Counted from the first letter of the stretch, positions 46,826 to 60,320 are shown. The stretch: DNA of 64,000 bases from Xiphophorus maculatus (GCF_002775205.1 NC_036443.1:16778373-16842372); one strand, 5' to 3'. Notes: generated by a model from the sequence alone, not told the origin. Translations and numbers: made by a program.

Positions 46826-49800
46826 GCTCAATATGGGTTTGTTTTCTGCAATCTTTTGAAGACTATTGTATTTGATTTGAAGAAATGCAAGCATGTATCC
46901 TGGACAGTTTCTCAAATAACAGTCCTTTGCGCAGCTCTGTTTCTGTAGACAACTTTTTATCGACTTAATAGTTATCGTAAATGTAATGCACAGCTTTCTA
47001 AACTCTATGAAATGCAAAGTACTTAGAAAGCTATAGATCAAACATAAAATTTCCAAGGAGAGTGGAACTATAATTCATTATATTTGTCTGTTAAACAGCT
47101 GACCAGCAGACCATACTGTCCCTGCAATGTGAGTCTGCTTATATGTAGCAGCACCAGAAGAGGGCACCCGTGTGGCCTTGTGTTCATGTAGGCTAGATTT
47201 AAAACAACGCAGACTTTTCTGTTCGTTTTCCTGTTCCTTGCTGTTCCACTAGCACATCATCTCAGATTCTGCTCTGCTGGCCTTTTTTAAATATATATAT
47301 AAAGATGGTTAAAAAGAAACTATTAGTTACAGAACCAACTGTAATGACTTAACCATTAAACATCTTTGATTTGACATGCATTACAGAAATTGGCCTTTGG
47401 ACCTGCAAGCCTCTACACCTGGAGAGGAAAAGCAACTGTTGATATAGCTGCCAGAGTAGTCAGACAGGGAATACTAAAAAGTAAAAGTAAGAATAGGTTT
47501 CCATCTACAGGCAGATAGTGACACTGCTGTTTGTCACACTGGCAAAACATCAAGCGTTTTTAAACCCTTTAATGTGCCACATAATGTATACATTTTAGCT
47601 AACTATCAGATACATTAATGGAAAAAACCTGCAGCATCCTGATTTTGAAGACACTCCTATGTAATGCCAAACATCCCTGATGTTCAAATTTGGATTGGGA
47701 GATTTTACTCAGGCCTAGATAATGTCATGGGGACAAAATCCATTTAACCCTTGTGATTTTTCAATATGTTCCATAACTTAAATAAGGAAAACTGATTTTA
47801 TTTTTATTTTTTCTGATTGTACATAAACCTTAGCTCATCTTTATTTGTTTTTCACTATTATAAATACTTACTTCTAATGCACATTTCATATGTAAATCTA
47901 TTTGTAAGATAATACCAACACTTAACATTCACATCTCAAAGAAGAGGAATTTCTCACAAATAGCCCCACAATACTGGATTTCATCCAGATATTCTTGAGG
48001 ATATCTTTTTTTTTCCTGGAAGCTCTGGTTACATATCCCAGCAGGCCTTCTTTTCTTCTCCCACTCATTTTCTCCCACTGATTTTTCTGTCTTGAGAGCT
48101 GTTCTACTATAACACTCTGTTATTTCCACATTCTCTTAACTGAGTGACACACTTAGAACAAGGTAGAGTGGCAGTAAGGAGAAGAGATAACTTAGAAAAA
48201 GGAAGCTTTTTCTTCATAGGTTTTCTTATGTTTTTGTTTTGTCAGCCACAATAGCTCGTGGGTTATATAATTTGCAAAAAAAATAAAGCATATCAAACAA
48301 GAACATTCATGCCTCTTCCTTTTTAGTAAGTATTAGTTTACAAGAAAACACATGAGCCAAATAGCCAGTAAGTAATAATGTTTTCTAACCACTCACTCAG
48401 TCACATCCCTCTAGATCCAAGAGTAATGCAATATGAGACATTAAGGATAAAAATAAAAATTTGTAAGAGCTTATTTGTGAACGTTTTTCCGAGCGGACTG
48501 TGAGCCATCTTTCTTTTCGTATTAACCTGGAAGTGAAACACACACCCAGGATATCACATAATTCTAGCAATAAAGCAATTTCAAGCTTGTGAATCTAATG
48601 ATCTAAAAACAGACAACATTAGAGAGGGAGGGCGAGAGAAACCAAAAACCAGAAGGGCGATTGTAGAGCATGGTTTTAGTGCATATGAATTATTTATGTG
48701 AGTGGGATATTTTAAGGCCGTCACATTATGTCTGGGAGCGATGAGTTAGTGGGAAGTTCAGAGAGAAGAAGATGAAGTGGATATCATAGCCTTTGTTTTT
48801 ACTGTGGCTACTACGACTGTACTTTGCAAAGCCCTCAGTGACACTTACGCACTCAGCAGCCCTTGATTCCCAGGCCCTTATAAAAATTACAAAGGGCTTA
48901 TAGAAGTGCTGCAAACTGGGCATTTATTAACATATTTCTCCATAAAAGCCTGTGAATGGCTCTTTTGCAGCATGACATACAGTATGTACTCTGTTATTTC
49001 TGTTAATAGATTCTGTACAAATGTATTTAATGATTTCATGTGTATACAAGTTAGTGTTGATTTTATAAAAGTACTTATAGCCACTTATTTGTAAAGTAAC
49101 AGGTGACTATAAAACACAAAAGATTTGAATTGTCCAGCAGGTGGCAGAAATGAAGATGAAGAATTTTCAGCAAACTCCATAGCTGATTAATCTGTTGCTC
49201 ATATTTTTGCTTTTTGTCAAAAATTTGAATATAACCCATAGATGTGTGATCACTTTTATGTTTTCTACATGACAGAGTTGTTTTATTGTATTTGTTCAAG
49301 TTATTTGTAAAATACAGGAGGTTCTCAAGAAGTGACTGTCCTAAACAAGATATGTTTTTGTTTTATATTAATGGGAGGGTTTTTTTTTAGCTTGAAACAT
49401 GTTAATGTTTTCTCCAAGCCACTGTTTTATCTGGCTCGTATGTATGTGCTTTTGTTGCTGGTAAAACTAATACATCAATGGAGAAAATACTAACAGAGGG
49501 AAAAAGTTTGTCACTTGGTAAATAAGCCAGGATAACCTTATTCTTTTAATGCTACTGAAATTAAAGAATAATTAATTTATTCACATCTACAGTGGTAGAT
49601 GCAAATCTCAGCAACATTAATATCATAAAGGGTCTTACATCAAGTTCAGGAAGTGATTCTTCTGGTGAGTGCCATGATTGTTTAGGTCTGAAAGTATTTA
49701 CACCCTCCTAAATGTATCTTTTCATTTCTCAAATTACACTGCTCGTGACTGTAGTCATTTTAACCTTGTTGTAACAATCTACTAACTCCTTTAAAAAAAG

Positions 49801-50862
49801 TCCGTCAAGACTTATATCCTCCATTTACTCACCAAATAACTGCAGTGAGGAACAAAAAGGAACCATGCTTCAGTCAAAAGAGGGGATTAATTAGAGATAA
49901 GAAAAAAGTGTCATCTTATTCCAAGACAAATAGGAACACAAATGCGAGCACCGTAACTGAACAACATTCTCCCTCTGAGAATAATGTGGCACAAAGGAAA
50001 GTTCAGATTTACAGGCCATTAAATGCGTTATGCATAAGGTGGTAAATCAGTTCTCACTGTATTGGGGAAGTGCTGCCCGGCATTCATTTAGCTTATTGCA
50101 TATGGGCTCAAATTACATACAGACACAAGTGCACTTGTGCTGGTCAAGATGATTGAATGGAAGAAACAAGGTAGGAAAATGTATTGGAAATATATGGTTC
50201 AATATATCTTTATTACAACCAATGGGCAATTTTATGCTTGGTTGACAGGGTGAAATGCATTTGTTTTATTATTATCAAATAGCTAATGTAAAAATTTTAT
50301 AGGAATCACAAAAAATAAAGGACAACATAACACACAATGCAAAAAGCCACAAATGTTAGATATATGTTGTATTTTGGTTAAAAGATAACTGAATGAGACC
50401 CTTATGAGGAAAAAAATCTTACTATATTACTGTTTTTCATAACGTATGTAAGACATTTTTTTTATGTACATAATTAGGATAATAAAGCAGTGGAAAAATA
50501 CCCATTAGTTATCATGAAAGATACTAGACTGCCTTCCTCTGCTAACATACCGGAACCCAGTCAACTGAGACGTCCAGGGGGAGTTCTGCACTCCACCTAT
50601 ATGTCTGAGAGGAGAATCAGCTCAACCGCTGAGCATTACCTCAGTGCTTAGAGCTGCTGGAGCTAGAGGGTAATGAACAAGGGAGAAAATTTGTTAGACA
50701 TGAAGTGCCAGAGAAAGCAAAAAGTGGAAAAACTCAAGTAAAAAAAAACACAAAGGCAAGAGCAGGACAAGCAAAGATTATGTCTCAAAAACAGCTGATA
50801 TAAGGAAATATTCATACATTTTCATGAACAGGAATGTCATATTAACTTTAAATAGCTTTCAA

Positions 50863-50893
50863 GGATGCTTTTGAACAATTATTCCAAAAGCAT
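50863..50893. repeat. Hairpin sharing arm ends with the 24661 hairpin
   Basis: GATGCTTTTG, an 11-nt loop, then CAAAAGCATC. The arms repeat the outer 10 bases of the arms of the 24661-24717 hairpin. Confidence 0.8.
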
Positions 50894-52310
50894 CAGTAAA
50901 CAACAATAAACAACTTTAACAAATTATAAGAACAAGATGAAAGTTTTGGTGCCCAAGTTTGAACTTGTTGTGGATTTTCCTTTCAACCAGACCAAATCAA
51001 AGACTCAAATACATAAACACGCCTTCAGCAGTTTATGGACATATGTCCCTTAGCAACTTGCAGGAAGACACATATCAATGATCTGATGGCTGACCCAATA
51101 GGTGTGTTCAAACACAACAACAATCCCACATGCATATTAATATTAGTTTGGGAATAGATAAAGTGGGCTAATAAGCTTCTGGAATTAGCTTAAAAATCAA
51201 TATGGGTGATTGATTCCAAGTCTCAAAACTACCTGAATGTCACATCGTGGCCACCATAAATTTCCCATGTCTAGTGTGTCCTGTCTGTGCTAACTGTGGA
51301 CCTTTGGAAAGCACTTCAGCACAGCCAATAAAAACAACATTTGATGCTCTACATGAAACACTTTTCTGAATTTCTAGTTCTACCAAATTAAGATTAATTC
51401 GAAGTAAGGCCCTAAATATTCAGACCTGACTTGAATGTGCTAGAGAATATGTGGAGGTAACTAAAGATGTGAGGCTTATTATCAAAATTAAGACAGAGGA
51501 AACATCCAAAACTCTGGTCAGCAGCTATGAAACCGAATTCTTATTGCCAAAAATATTTTTCAATTGATTAATAAGAAGCCTATTAACAATTTTCTGTAAG
51601 TAAAATGTAAATGACAATAGATTTTTTTTCCCTCAAAAGTTATATTGCTTTTATATTAATTTATTACCTTTGAATAAAAAAAAAGAGTAGAATAAGCACA
51701 AAAACAAAGCCAAGTAATTTAAGGAGTGCAGGTAAATGTGTGTAAAATATAACATATAGAAGTTTATGATTTATGAAATTTTCTAGTTAAAAATGTAACA
51801 TTATTGGACTCATAAAAAGAAACACAACAGTAACTTGTGTTTATATAGAAGTTTTTTTTTCTTTTTTTCTTTTACTGACATCATTTAGATCATTACATGT
51901 TCCAGTTTTACAATATTTTTAAAATAATGACACTGGAAGATTTTCCTGACTACCGTATTTATGTCCATCAGAAGTCCATGGGTAGCATTCCAACACATAA
52001 TTCTTCTGTAGGCAACAACATACAGTTTGTTTCAAGGGCTTTTCAACACAGTGGTGAAAGACAGCAGCTACACAGAAAATTGAGAAGAACCATAGGATTA
52101 GTTAGGCTTTATGAGTGTCACACAATTGGCTCAAGGTATAGAAAGTAGACAGAGTAAGACACAAAGTATTTAAGCAAGGCCTGTGTGTGTATCTTCAACA
52201 AACCTCATTCACTGCATTTGATTTAATGACATTCAACAAAAAGCAATATTTTGTGGTAGTACACATTTCATTTTTCACTTAAATTGTATTATATATTTAC
52301 TATATGTTCA

Positions 52311-52335
52311 TATATATATATATATATATATATAT
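52311..52335. repeat. (TA)n microsatellite
   Basis: About 12 TA units. Confidence 0.95.
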
Positions 52336-55300
52336 TGTGATTAGATTAGCAGCATAAATTTCAGTTTTGAAACACATGGGAGTCTATACATACTGTAGCA
52401 GTAGCTTTAAGCATTGTTAGACAAAAGACATCATATAAAGCAGCTAGAAACATTAGATAAATTAGCATGGCTACACAAGTGCAATCATCTGTGGGTTTTA
52501 GTCCTTGGTGGCCTTTAGGCTACACAAAGCCACATGTAGGTTTTCCATCCTCAGGCATGTCCATTAAAATAATTTTCCACAGGCAGTGTATGTACACATT
52601 AGTACACAAGCTATATGTTCAAATGGTAGGTGTGGGTTTTTGTGTGTAAATATCCACGAGTTGGAGGAGTTTTCGGCAGTTCACATTCTGTTCTTAGACT
52701 CCTGTTGGATTCTCCAGGAGAACAATTTTGTCTCGGCAGTGTGTCACTTCAGTTGTGTGTTTGGTAACAAGAACTGAAAGAACAGGGCTCAAGGCCAAAC
52801 TTAAAGTGACATAGATGTTCAATAACAGAGAGTTTAGAGAAGCACAAACCACTGTAAAAAAAAAAAAAAACTAAAAGAGAAAGAATAGGAACTTGGGTGT
52901 AGGCAGTGTTTATTTTACATTCTTTATCAGATGTACTGCATCCTAAGACATTTTTTCATGCTTCCTGCAATATAGGCCTTGGCAGACACTATAGCTTATC
53001 CCATAAGCCAACACATCCTTTGTGAAGCACATCTTCTGTGTAACAGGGAATTCTGTCAGCGTCCCATATTAGATGTACTTTATGCATATGTTATGTATAC
53101 AGACTGTAAACAGTACACAGGGATACATTAGAAGACAATGACCGCCCCTGTCATTTGAGCTAGCAGTTAACAGGACTAGCTACAATGTTGTCTCTAAAAG
53201 CTCAACACTCGGCTTGTGTGTGTGTACAAGCTTTCCATTCCTCTCGTCTCTCCCGAACACACACATGCACAGATACGAATGTACGCCACACATCAAGCTT
53301 GATGGAACGATATGTCAGTGAGAGGAGCACTCATACGTTTCCTTGGAGCATTATAATACACTCAGCTGAGCAAAAACTCTAACTATGAATCTCGTTGCAT
53401 CCACTGGGTTCAGCAGGTAGTAGCTGTTGTGCTTTTATTTGGATAATATTCAAGACACTGAACTGTTGGGAGAAAGAATGAGTAGCTAACGTCCAACTGT
53501 AGATTTCCAGGACTATAATCATACTTTCCCTATTTCCTGTCATAAATTACCGTATCTGTCGAATCATAAGGACTCATAGACATACAGCACTCTCTTAAAA
53601 TGGATTGTGACCCAAGTGAGTTTTGGAGCACAGTTAAGTCAGTTTAATACTTAAATGTTATTCATTCTAGGGCATGCTACAACTTTACAGGGCGAGTAGT
53701 TCTACAAAAGCAGAATGATACAAGTTAAGGAGGAACAGTAAATGGCAACCCTGCCTGTTCTACATTACTGCATTTATGCATAATAGATTGATACAACAGC
53801 TGAGCTAACAGGATACTAAACTGAGATACATACAACAATCAGGTATAACATAAAGTGTTTTCACTGTTTTGCTGTTGAAACAGCCCTGACTTTTCCACCA
53901 GATCCCTAAAGGTGTGTTGTGTATCAGCAGTGTTAGCTGTATATCCTTCTAAGGTGCTTACTCAAATGTATAGACCAGGGCGCTTTGATTCTTTCTGGTA
54001 AACTTTCACTCTGTACTTCTGAAAGAAGACCAGACCATCATGCAGCTGAAGCAGCTATGTATTTAAGAAGGTATTGCCAAAATGATTGTTGACCAGGAAG
54101 GAGAAAAAAAAACCCCATAAAGATTTAAAAAACAAACTCATTGATTGACAAGCACCAAAAATGTAAATCTAATCCCAACACCTTTTTCATAAGAGAACAA
54201 ACAATGGAGCAACACAAAATTTATTCAGTCTGGGTGCAGATTTATTTCTTAAGCATAAGAGGCAGGCCACTATGCATATCATACAGGACAGCAAGCTATC
54301 CTCCATGTTCCTGATGTTCTTTCTTTAGTTTGCTGGACACTCTGTTTGTGTTTCCCACTATAAGCAAACTGCACAAGGGTTCCCAGCATAACATTGAGCG
54401 AGCATCACATTGACTCCGCCAGCTTGCTAGTTCTCACAGTGAATCTTGATTCCACTTGTTTTCCATGTGAACAATGCACATGCACCAGTATTAGCTTCTT
54501 CTTCAATTTGAGCTACAGTTGCTCATCTGTTGCATTAGGCCACACGGCACACTTATCGCTGAACACATGGATTAGTCAACCATTGTCCCTTCCTTAAATC
54601 CTCATTGTTGGATACTAACCACCACAGGCTGGCATGCCCCTCAAAAGAAGCAGTTTTGAAGATGATCACAAGTTAGCTCTCGTCAAATTTGCTTCCAACC
54701 ATGACAACCCATTTTCTTCTAACACATTATCTTTGAGGGGAAAATGCACTCTTGCTACCTAGTATATCCTTCCCACAAACAAGATACACAATAACAGAGT
54801 CCAGTGTTATCTACTTCTTCTGTCAGTGATTATGTTATGGGTAATAAGTGCATGTGTTTTCAGCCTATGATACAAGAGGGACCATGGCAGCCTGCATCTA
54901 CAGTACAGGAAAATAGGTGCCTTAATTTGATTTACTCCAGAAGGACGTAGTTTACTAATTTGGATTTATTGGTTGGGAGAAAATGACAGGGGAAAGTAGG
55001 CATGAAGAAGTAAAGCATTACATTAAGCCAATAAGTTAGTATTAATGTTTCTACTGCAGCTACAGTACCGCTTAATGTTGTCAGCAAGTTTCTACATAGA
55101 TTTTAAAATGCTAACAATTATTTCATACCTGAATAACAACCACAAAAAATATGTAACACTCCAGGTAAATGACAGACCTTATAACACTCAGAGTAACTGT
55201 AGTTGAGCTCCTTCTTTGGTTGAATGTGGTTCTAAAAACAATGGACAATGCAGTATAAAGCATAAATAATCAAAATCATACATAAGGTCGGTTTTCTGCA

Positions 55301-56008
55301 ATATATATAAAATGCACCTGACATCAGCTTCAAGATAAAGTACATGACATAATAAAGCTTCTCCTTAATCTCTTCATAACATGGAATGATTTGAAGTCCA
55401 GAACAGCAAAGATTTATGTTGGGCAGTGGTGTTAAAATCTAACTTCACAGACATTTATAGGTTGTGGAGTGTGGGGCATGTCCTAACACGGAGGTTATTT
55501 CAAGCACAGACATTTTACAGAGTTTCTTAGAGTTAAGTAGTGTGTACATCCAGACATTTTGAGATTTTGTCAAAAGAAAATACAGTGCACATTTTCAGAC
55601 AGCTCCCACTTAAATTCATAGAGATTTGCTAAACAATTTACAGCACCTGTGGGGCAGGATGTAAAATGTCTCTGCTGCTACTTTCAGTGATGATTTAGAA
55701 ACCCTGTAGGTTACTAGAACAGGCATTGAGTTTCATTTGCAGCATACCAATTAAAATGGTTGAAATTAAGATTAAAAAATAGAATAAGGAAATCTATGTC
55801 CAATGGTTGTACATGGTTGCAAAAAAAGTGTTAGGTTGTGCCTCGCTCTCCCTTACAGTCAAAGAGAAACAGGCACTGACTCTGAGCAATACAGTGAAAA
55901 TATTCCCTATATCCTTGAGCATTGAAAACATAAATGAGACATGTATTTAACACAATAAAAATATACTACAAAAATATCAAAAATATACAAAGTAAACATT
56001 CTCATCAT

Positions 56009-56043
56009 TCAGTTCAGACAACTCTTCTAGTTGTCTGAACTGA
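56009..56043. repeat. Perfect hairpin (15-bp arms, 5-nt loop) downstream of kcna2
   Basis: TCAGTTCAGACAACT, CTTCT, AGTTGTCTGAACTGA. It lies about 720 bp beyond the kcna2 stop and so could be in the 3' UTR. Confidence 0.92.
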
Positions 56044-56765
56044 TTAGCCCAATAGTTTGGGTTATTAGTAGAGATAATTGCTTGTCCCCACATTGACCTC
56101 TAGTTTATACTAAAAGAAACAGAGCAAAGGGATGAATGCTAAATGCAAGTCTCTGATTGTACTGAAACACCATTATGACTGTCTCAGACTCTCTCTGTTG
56201 CTCCGATGAGTATTCCCCCAACAGAATAGTGTGATTCTGTTTTTCTTTTAATCGGGGCCTCAGTAGTTTGAGTAGCAGGTTAAAGTTGCCCGTGAATTCT
56301 CACACCAGACCTTTTGTCATTACAAGCTAGGTTACAAATTCATAAAAAATGCGAACACTAAAATGATCTTGACTGTCCATTTTTGTCTGGAGCAGTTTAA
56401 GTAATATAATACATACTACTGGTCCCTTTATGTTGCAATAATGAATTATTATTTATTAGGCTACTAGTTGGCTACTGATGCAAGCAGGACAACCACTGTT
56501 ACAAACTATTTCTACTGTATAAGACTAACTCCATGCAGACATGAAAATGTCCTAAACAAGATGGCTGGCAGTTCTGCAAAGTGCACTGTTTATTCTGCGT
56601 GATAGGAGAACTTGAGGTCTTCTCCATCTACCCTTTGTGTGAGTTCATCTTGCTCTCATCTTGTTCTGCTTTCTTATCCTTGGTACTATAATTCATGAGC
56701 AGAGGGAGACATGAATTCACCTTCCTGCAATACTAACAATGTTTGACCTTCCATTGCAAGTCACA

Positions 56766-58268
56766 TTATACATCTGTACGCATTTTAGTGATATTTACGA
56801 AATTAGTATTGACCAGAGTGCAGTTTCCTGTTTTTTTGCCCTCTGGTCGGAAGTCCTCAGTACTGTGGTTAACAGGCTCCTGGATCTCAACATAGTCAGA
56901 CTTACTGAGGGTGGATCCACTCCCACTTCGACCACTCTTCTTCAGATCATCAGCAGAACTGCCTTTAGGCACACTTGGGATATTCAGATACTGTGCTTGT
57001 TCTTCACCCTCTGTCTCTCTGTGGTAGAAATAGTTAAAATTTGATACAATGACAGGCACGGGCAAGGCAATAGTCAGCACACCAGCAATTGCACAGAGAG
57101 AGCCCACAATTTTTCCTCCAATAGTGGTCGGTACCATGTCTCCGTAGCCTACAGTGGTCATGGAAACCACTGCCCACCAAAATGCTTCAGGGATGCTGCT
57201 AAACTGTGAATGTGGCTCATCTGCTTCTGCAAAGTAGACAGCGCTAGAGAAGAGAATTACACCAATAAACAGGAAAAAGATTAGGAGGCCCAGCTCACGC
57301 ATACTGGCCTTCAGTGTCTGTCCTAAGATCTGGAGACCCTTAGAGTGACGTGAGAGTTTGAAGATGCGAAACACCCTTACTAGACGAATGACACGGAGTA
57401 TGGCCAAGGACATGGCCTGCTGGCCAGCCTGGCTATCCTCTGGCCTTTCCGCAAGCTCTGTGCCCAGGGTGATGAAGTATGGAATGATTGCCACAATATC
57501 TATGATGTTCATAATGTTACCAAAAAATCCAGCTTTGCTTGGACAGGCAAAAAATCGAACGAGGAACTCAAAAGAAAACCAGATGATACAGAGGGTCTCC
57601 ACAATGAAGAAAGGATCTGTAAAATATGTTGAGGGGTCATACGTAGAGGTGGAGTTGGACATGGAATGCAGTGGGTAATTGTACATCTCCTCATCTTCAT
57701 TTCGGAAAAGTGGCAGTGTTTCCAGGCAGAAGCTTACAATCGATATAAGAATCACCATGACGGAAATGATGGCAATGATTCGAGCTGGACCCGAGCTCTC
57801 TGGGTATTCAAACAGAAGCCACACTTGTCTCTGAAACTCATTTTCTGGCAGTGGTCTCTCCTCTTCCTTTATAAAACCTTCATCTTCTCTGAAAATTTCC
57901 ATAGCCTCCTCACCCAACTCATAAAATCGAATTTCCTCAGAAAATATGTCCAGAGTCACATTGACAGGCCGGCGAAGCCTCCCACCAGATTGGTAGTAAT
58001 ACAGGATAGCATCAAAACTTGGTCGATTACGGTCAAAGAAGTACTCATTCCGGAGGGGATCAAAATATCTCATCCTTTTCTTGGGATCACCCAGCAGCGT
58101 ATCTGGAAACTGAGACAGGGTCTTCAGCTGAGTCTCAAAGCGCAAGCCTGAAATGTTGATGACAACTCTCTCGCAACACTCATGGTCTGGCTCTGGGTCA
58201 TACTGGTCATGAGGCTGACCTGAATGCGTCGCTGCTTCATCTGCAGGGTCGCTGGTGGCAACCGTCAT
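56766..58268 (-). CDS. kcna2: kcna2 (Kv1.2), voltage-gated potassium channel, single coding exon, 500 aa
   Basis: The intact exon starts [13 protein letters not shown], as in human Kv1.2 (MTVATGDPADEAA). The T1 domain is at about residues 35-125 ([17 protein letters not shown]). S1 is at about 163-183, and an NST sequon at about 205 lies in the S1-S2 loop. S4 ([20 protein letters not shown]) is at about 290-309, filter TVGYGD at 372-377, the PVP hinge at 403-405, and the C-terminal PDZ ligand TDV. Val after the filter (GDMVP) is the Kv1.2-type TEA-site residue. The tail [10 protein letters not shown] keeps the conserved tyrosine region. A 3' splice site (TTTAGCTTTTTGCAG) at 58372 gives about 100 nt of 5' UTR in this exon; untranslated exons lie further right. 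It forms low-threshold delayed-rectifier channels in axons with other Kv1 subunits. Whether it is the a or b teleost duplicate cannot be told. Confidence 0.97.
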   Translation of the reverse strand: MTVATSDPADEAATHSGQPHDQYDPEPDHECCERVVINISGLRFETQLKTLSQFPDTLLGDPKKRMRYFDPLRNEYFFDRNRPSFDAILYYYQSGGRLRRPVNVTLDIFSEEIRFYELGEEAMEIFREDEGFIKEEERPLPENEFQRQVWLLFEYPESSGPARIIAIISVMVILISIVSFCLETLPLFRNEDEEMYNYPLHSMSNSTSTYDPSTYFTDPFFIVETLCIIWFSFEFLVRFFACPSKAGFFGNIMNIIDIVAIIPYFITLGTELAERPEDSQAGQQAMSLAILRVIRLVRVFRIFKLSRHSKGLQILGQTLKASMRELGLLIFFLFIGVILFSSAVYFAEADEPHSQFSSIPEAFWWAVVSMTTVGYGDMVPTTIGGKIVGSLCAIAGVLTIALPVPVIVSNFNYFYHRETEGEEQAQYLNIPSVPKGSSADDLKKSGRSGSGSTLSKSDYVEIQEPVNHSTEDFRPEGKKTGNCTLVNTNFVNITKMRTDV

Positions 58269-58413
58269 GGTGGAGGAAGATGGGGCCTGCAGCTTTCAGA
58301 CAGGATGGGGCCACAGTGGGCTGGATGTGAAAGTTCTTTGCACTTGTGGGATGGGGCACAGGCACCTCTGCCTGCAAAAAGCTAAAAGGACAGAAAGGGG
58401 AGAAAAGCTGCAA

Positions 58414-58450
58414 TATTAATGTAACCACTTGTTACATTAATAACAAGTGT
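58414..58450. repeat. Overlapping hairpins 42 bp upstream of the kcna2 exon acceptor
   Basis: TATTAATGTAAC/GTTACATTAATA (12-bp arms, loop 5 nt, 58414-58442) and CACTTGTTA/TAACAAGTG (9-bp arms, 58426-58449) share bases. On the minus strand they lie just before the polypyrimidine tract of the coding exon. Confidence 0.88.
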
Positions 58451-60320
58451 ATTTACTATTAAGTGAAACAAATGCTAAATTCAAACTGAATTTATTTTTT
58501 AAGTTCTAAATCACTACAAAGACAAACTACCTTCAAGTGTGTTGTATAGATTTCTACAAAAGGAGTAGATACTGCCAAGCAAAGCAGAATTAGTGACTGG
58601 GGTTGAACAACAGGAGTCTCCTTGACTCTACTGAGTTTAAATATTAGGTTAGGAGTTCTCTCTCACATAAGCACCCTGCAGGATCAATATTCTCACCATA
58701 ATGCTGTATCCAATTTTACAGGGTGAAATTACAACAAGCAGATCTGATTAAAAGTTGAGTGCTTCTCACATTCTCCAAGGTGGATGCTCAGATTATATAT
58801 GTGACTGGCATTTTTCTAAAAACAAAGAAATTCAAGTTTCTATTGCTTTATATTTCAACTACATTTGGGAGGTAGTTCACATGATCTTTAAGATAATTTA
58901 GCTTTAAGATGTTATGAAGTTTAAATCAGTATGCCTGAATACAATCTGAAACTTGTGCCTATTTGTCTGTTAACAAAAATATACCTTGATGACAATGGCT
59001 CAGGTGATGAGTTTGGTCCAAAGTAAATCCCCTCTGACAGATGAGCTCGTTTTTGAAGGGTTATCAGTCCCCAGATGACTCCGCCTCTGCTTCAAGGCGG
59101 CAGCGGGACTACAGGAGGGGGGAGAAGGTGTGAGGATGCTGGATCAACCCCCCTCCCCTCTGCGTCCTAACAGAAACATGCTGGGCAAAAAGTACTACAG
59201 ACTGAAGCTGCTTGGCTAGGTTATGCTGGGAAAGGCGATTTATCTTAAGATCATTTGAAAATGCTGTCATCAGCAAAAGCGGACCTCTGTTTTCTTCAGA
59301 ATAACATGCGGACGCGACAGGCGGCAACAGCCAAGGTGATCCTCTGCAACCTCTTATCAGCAGAGGCAGTGAGGAAGGGAGGCTGAGCGGGAAACGCTGC
59401 TGGCAGCATTTTTATTCAGACACCCCATGCTTCAGCAAATATGTAAGGCGCAATCACCTGTTTGATTCTCAGACATGTTTCGCCCCGAGGGGCTTTGCAT
59501 CTCTTTTAGTCTTGAATTGTGGTTTTTAAAAGCCAACCCCATGTACATTTCACCATCTTTTTTTTTTTCTAATGGGAAATATCCATGAAAAATAACAAGT
59601 GATGCGCATAACAAGCGGATGCTTATGTTCACAACCCATTCCATGGACACGCAATCCTCCGATTACGTATTTAATCGCTAATATGGACTTATGTTTTCTC
59701 CATGACTTTTAAAATAAAGCAGCCAGCCAGGTTCATGCACTGGGATTATCATACATTTAACGGCATCTTGTTCGGTAAAGTCGGGTTAGTTTGGAACGAC
59801 AGGTGCCAGACATGCTCAAGCCATTTGCAGCCATCCTGTTTGGAAGGACAGCCACAACAGTCTTCATGCACTAAACAAAGCAGCATAGCATTATCTTCGT
59901 ACTATAGGATTGCTTCAGAGGCTAATGGCATGCAGGAATTCACCGGGATTCTCTTGTTGCGCAGACGCATGGATTTTTATCCAGTTTGTTTCTTCTTTTG
60001 AGTTGCCTTCAGGTCGTTCTTCTGCTCCTTGGCATCTGTCCGTCTCAGCATTGGTTTGACTAACAGCGACAGCGGCTATGTTTTTGTCATCACGACTATC
60101 TGTTTTTGAACCGCCGGCTCGTCTTCTAGTTTCTCATATTTCACCGTAATTCACCATAGTTGAGATGAGTGGGCTGCAGTTGGGCATTGCAGCGCATACT
60201 AAAAGCTTCTTGTGCGCCTCGCCCTATCCCTCTGCGCTCCGTCTTCCCCGACTCTCCCGTCCTTAGTGGTTCACATTAAAGAGGAAGCGTCGACCATCAC
60301 AGTGTGGGGGAAACACGCGC
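58451..60320 (-). promoter_or_regulatory. kcna2: Probable kcna2 5' intron, untranslated exon(s) and promoter
   Basis: The coding exon has an upstream splice acceptor, so the start of transcription is to the right. Two stretches are richer in CpG than the rest, 59030-59420 and 60000-60310 (for example CGGCAGCGGGACTAC and TGCGCTCCGTCTTCCCCGAC). On the minus strand a possible donor (AATCAAACAG/GTGATTG) is at about 59455. Exact exons were not proved. Confidence 0.4.

Larger units (their letters stand above)
46826..56765. other. kcna2: Gene-free interval, right part, ending in the kcna2 3' UTR
   Basis: No further gene is recognised over almost 10 kb. Repeats are few: a (TA)n run at 52311-52335, a poly-A tract at 52856-52870, a 10-bp-arm hairpin at 50863-50895 and a 15-bp-arm hairpin at 56009-56043. 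The stretch right of about 52 kb is unusually free of transposon wording and could include a long kcna2 3' UTR, since Kv1 genes often have long ones. Its end could not be fixed. Confidence 0.45.

Noticed and set aside
49690-49780. Another Tc1 terminal region (GTATTTACACCCTCCTAAATG)
   Set aside because: Only a short phrase matches, with no transposase remnant next to it.
57000-57060. Kv1.1-type A-to-I editing site in the S6 (PVPVIV) region of kcna2 and kcna10
   Set aside because: The Ile codon and nearby sequence are conserved, but editing is established for Kv1.1 and its own stem; nothing here shows the matching stem.
57666-58151. 161-codon plus-strand open frame
   Set aside because: Antisense shadow of kcna2.
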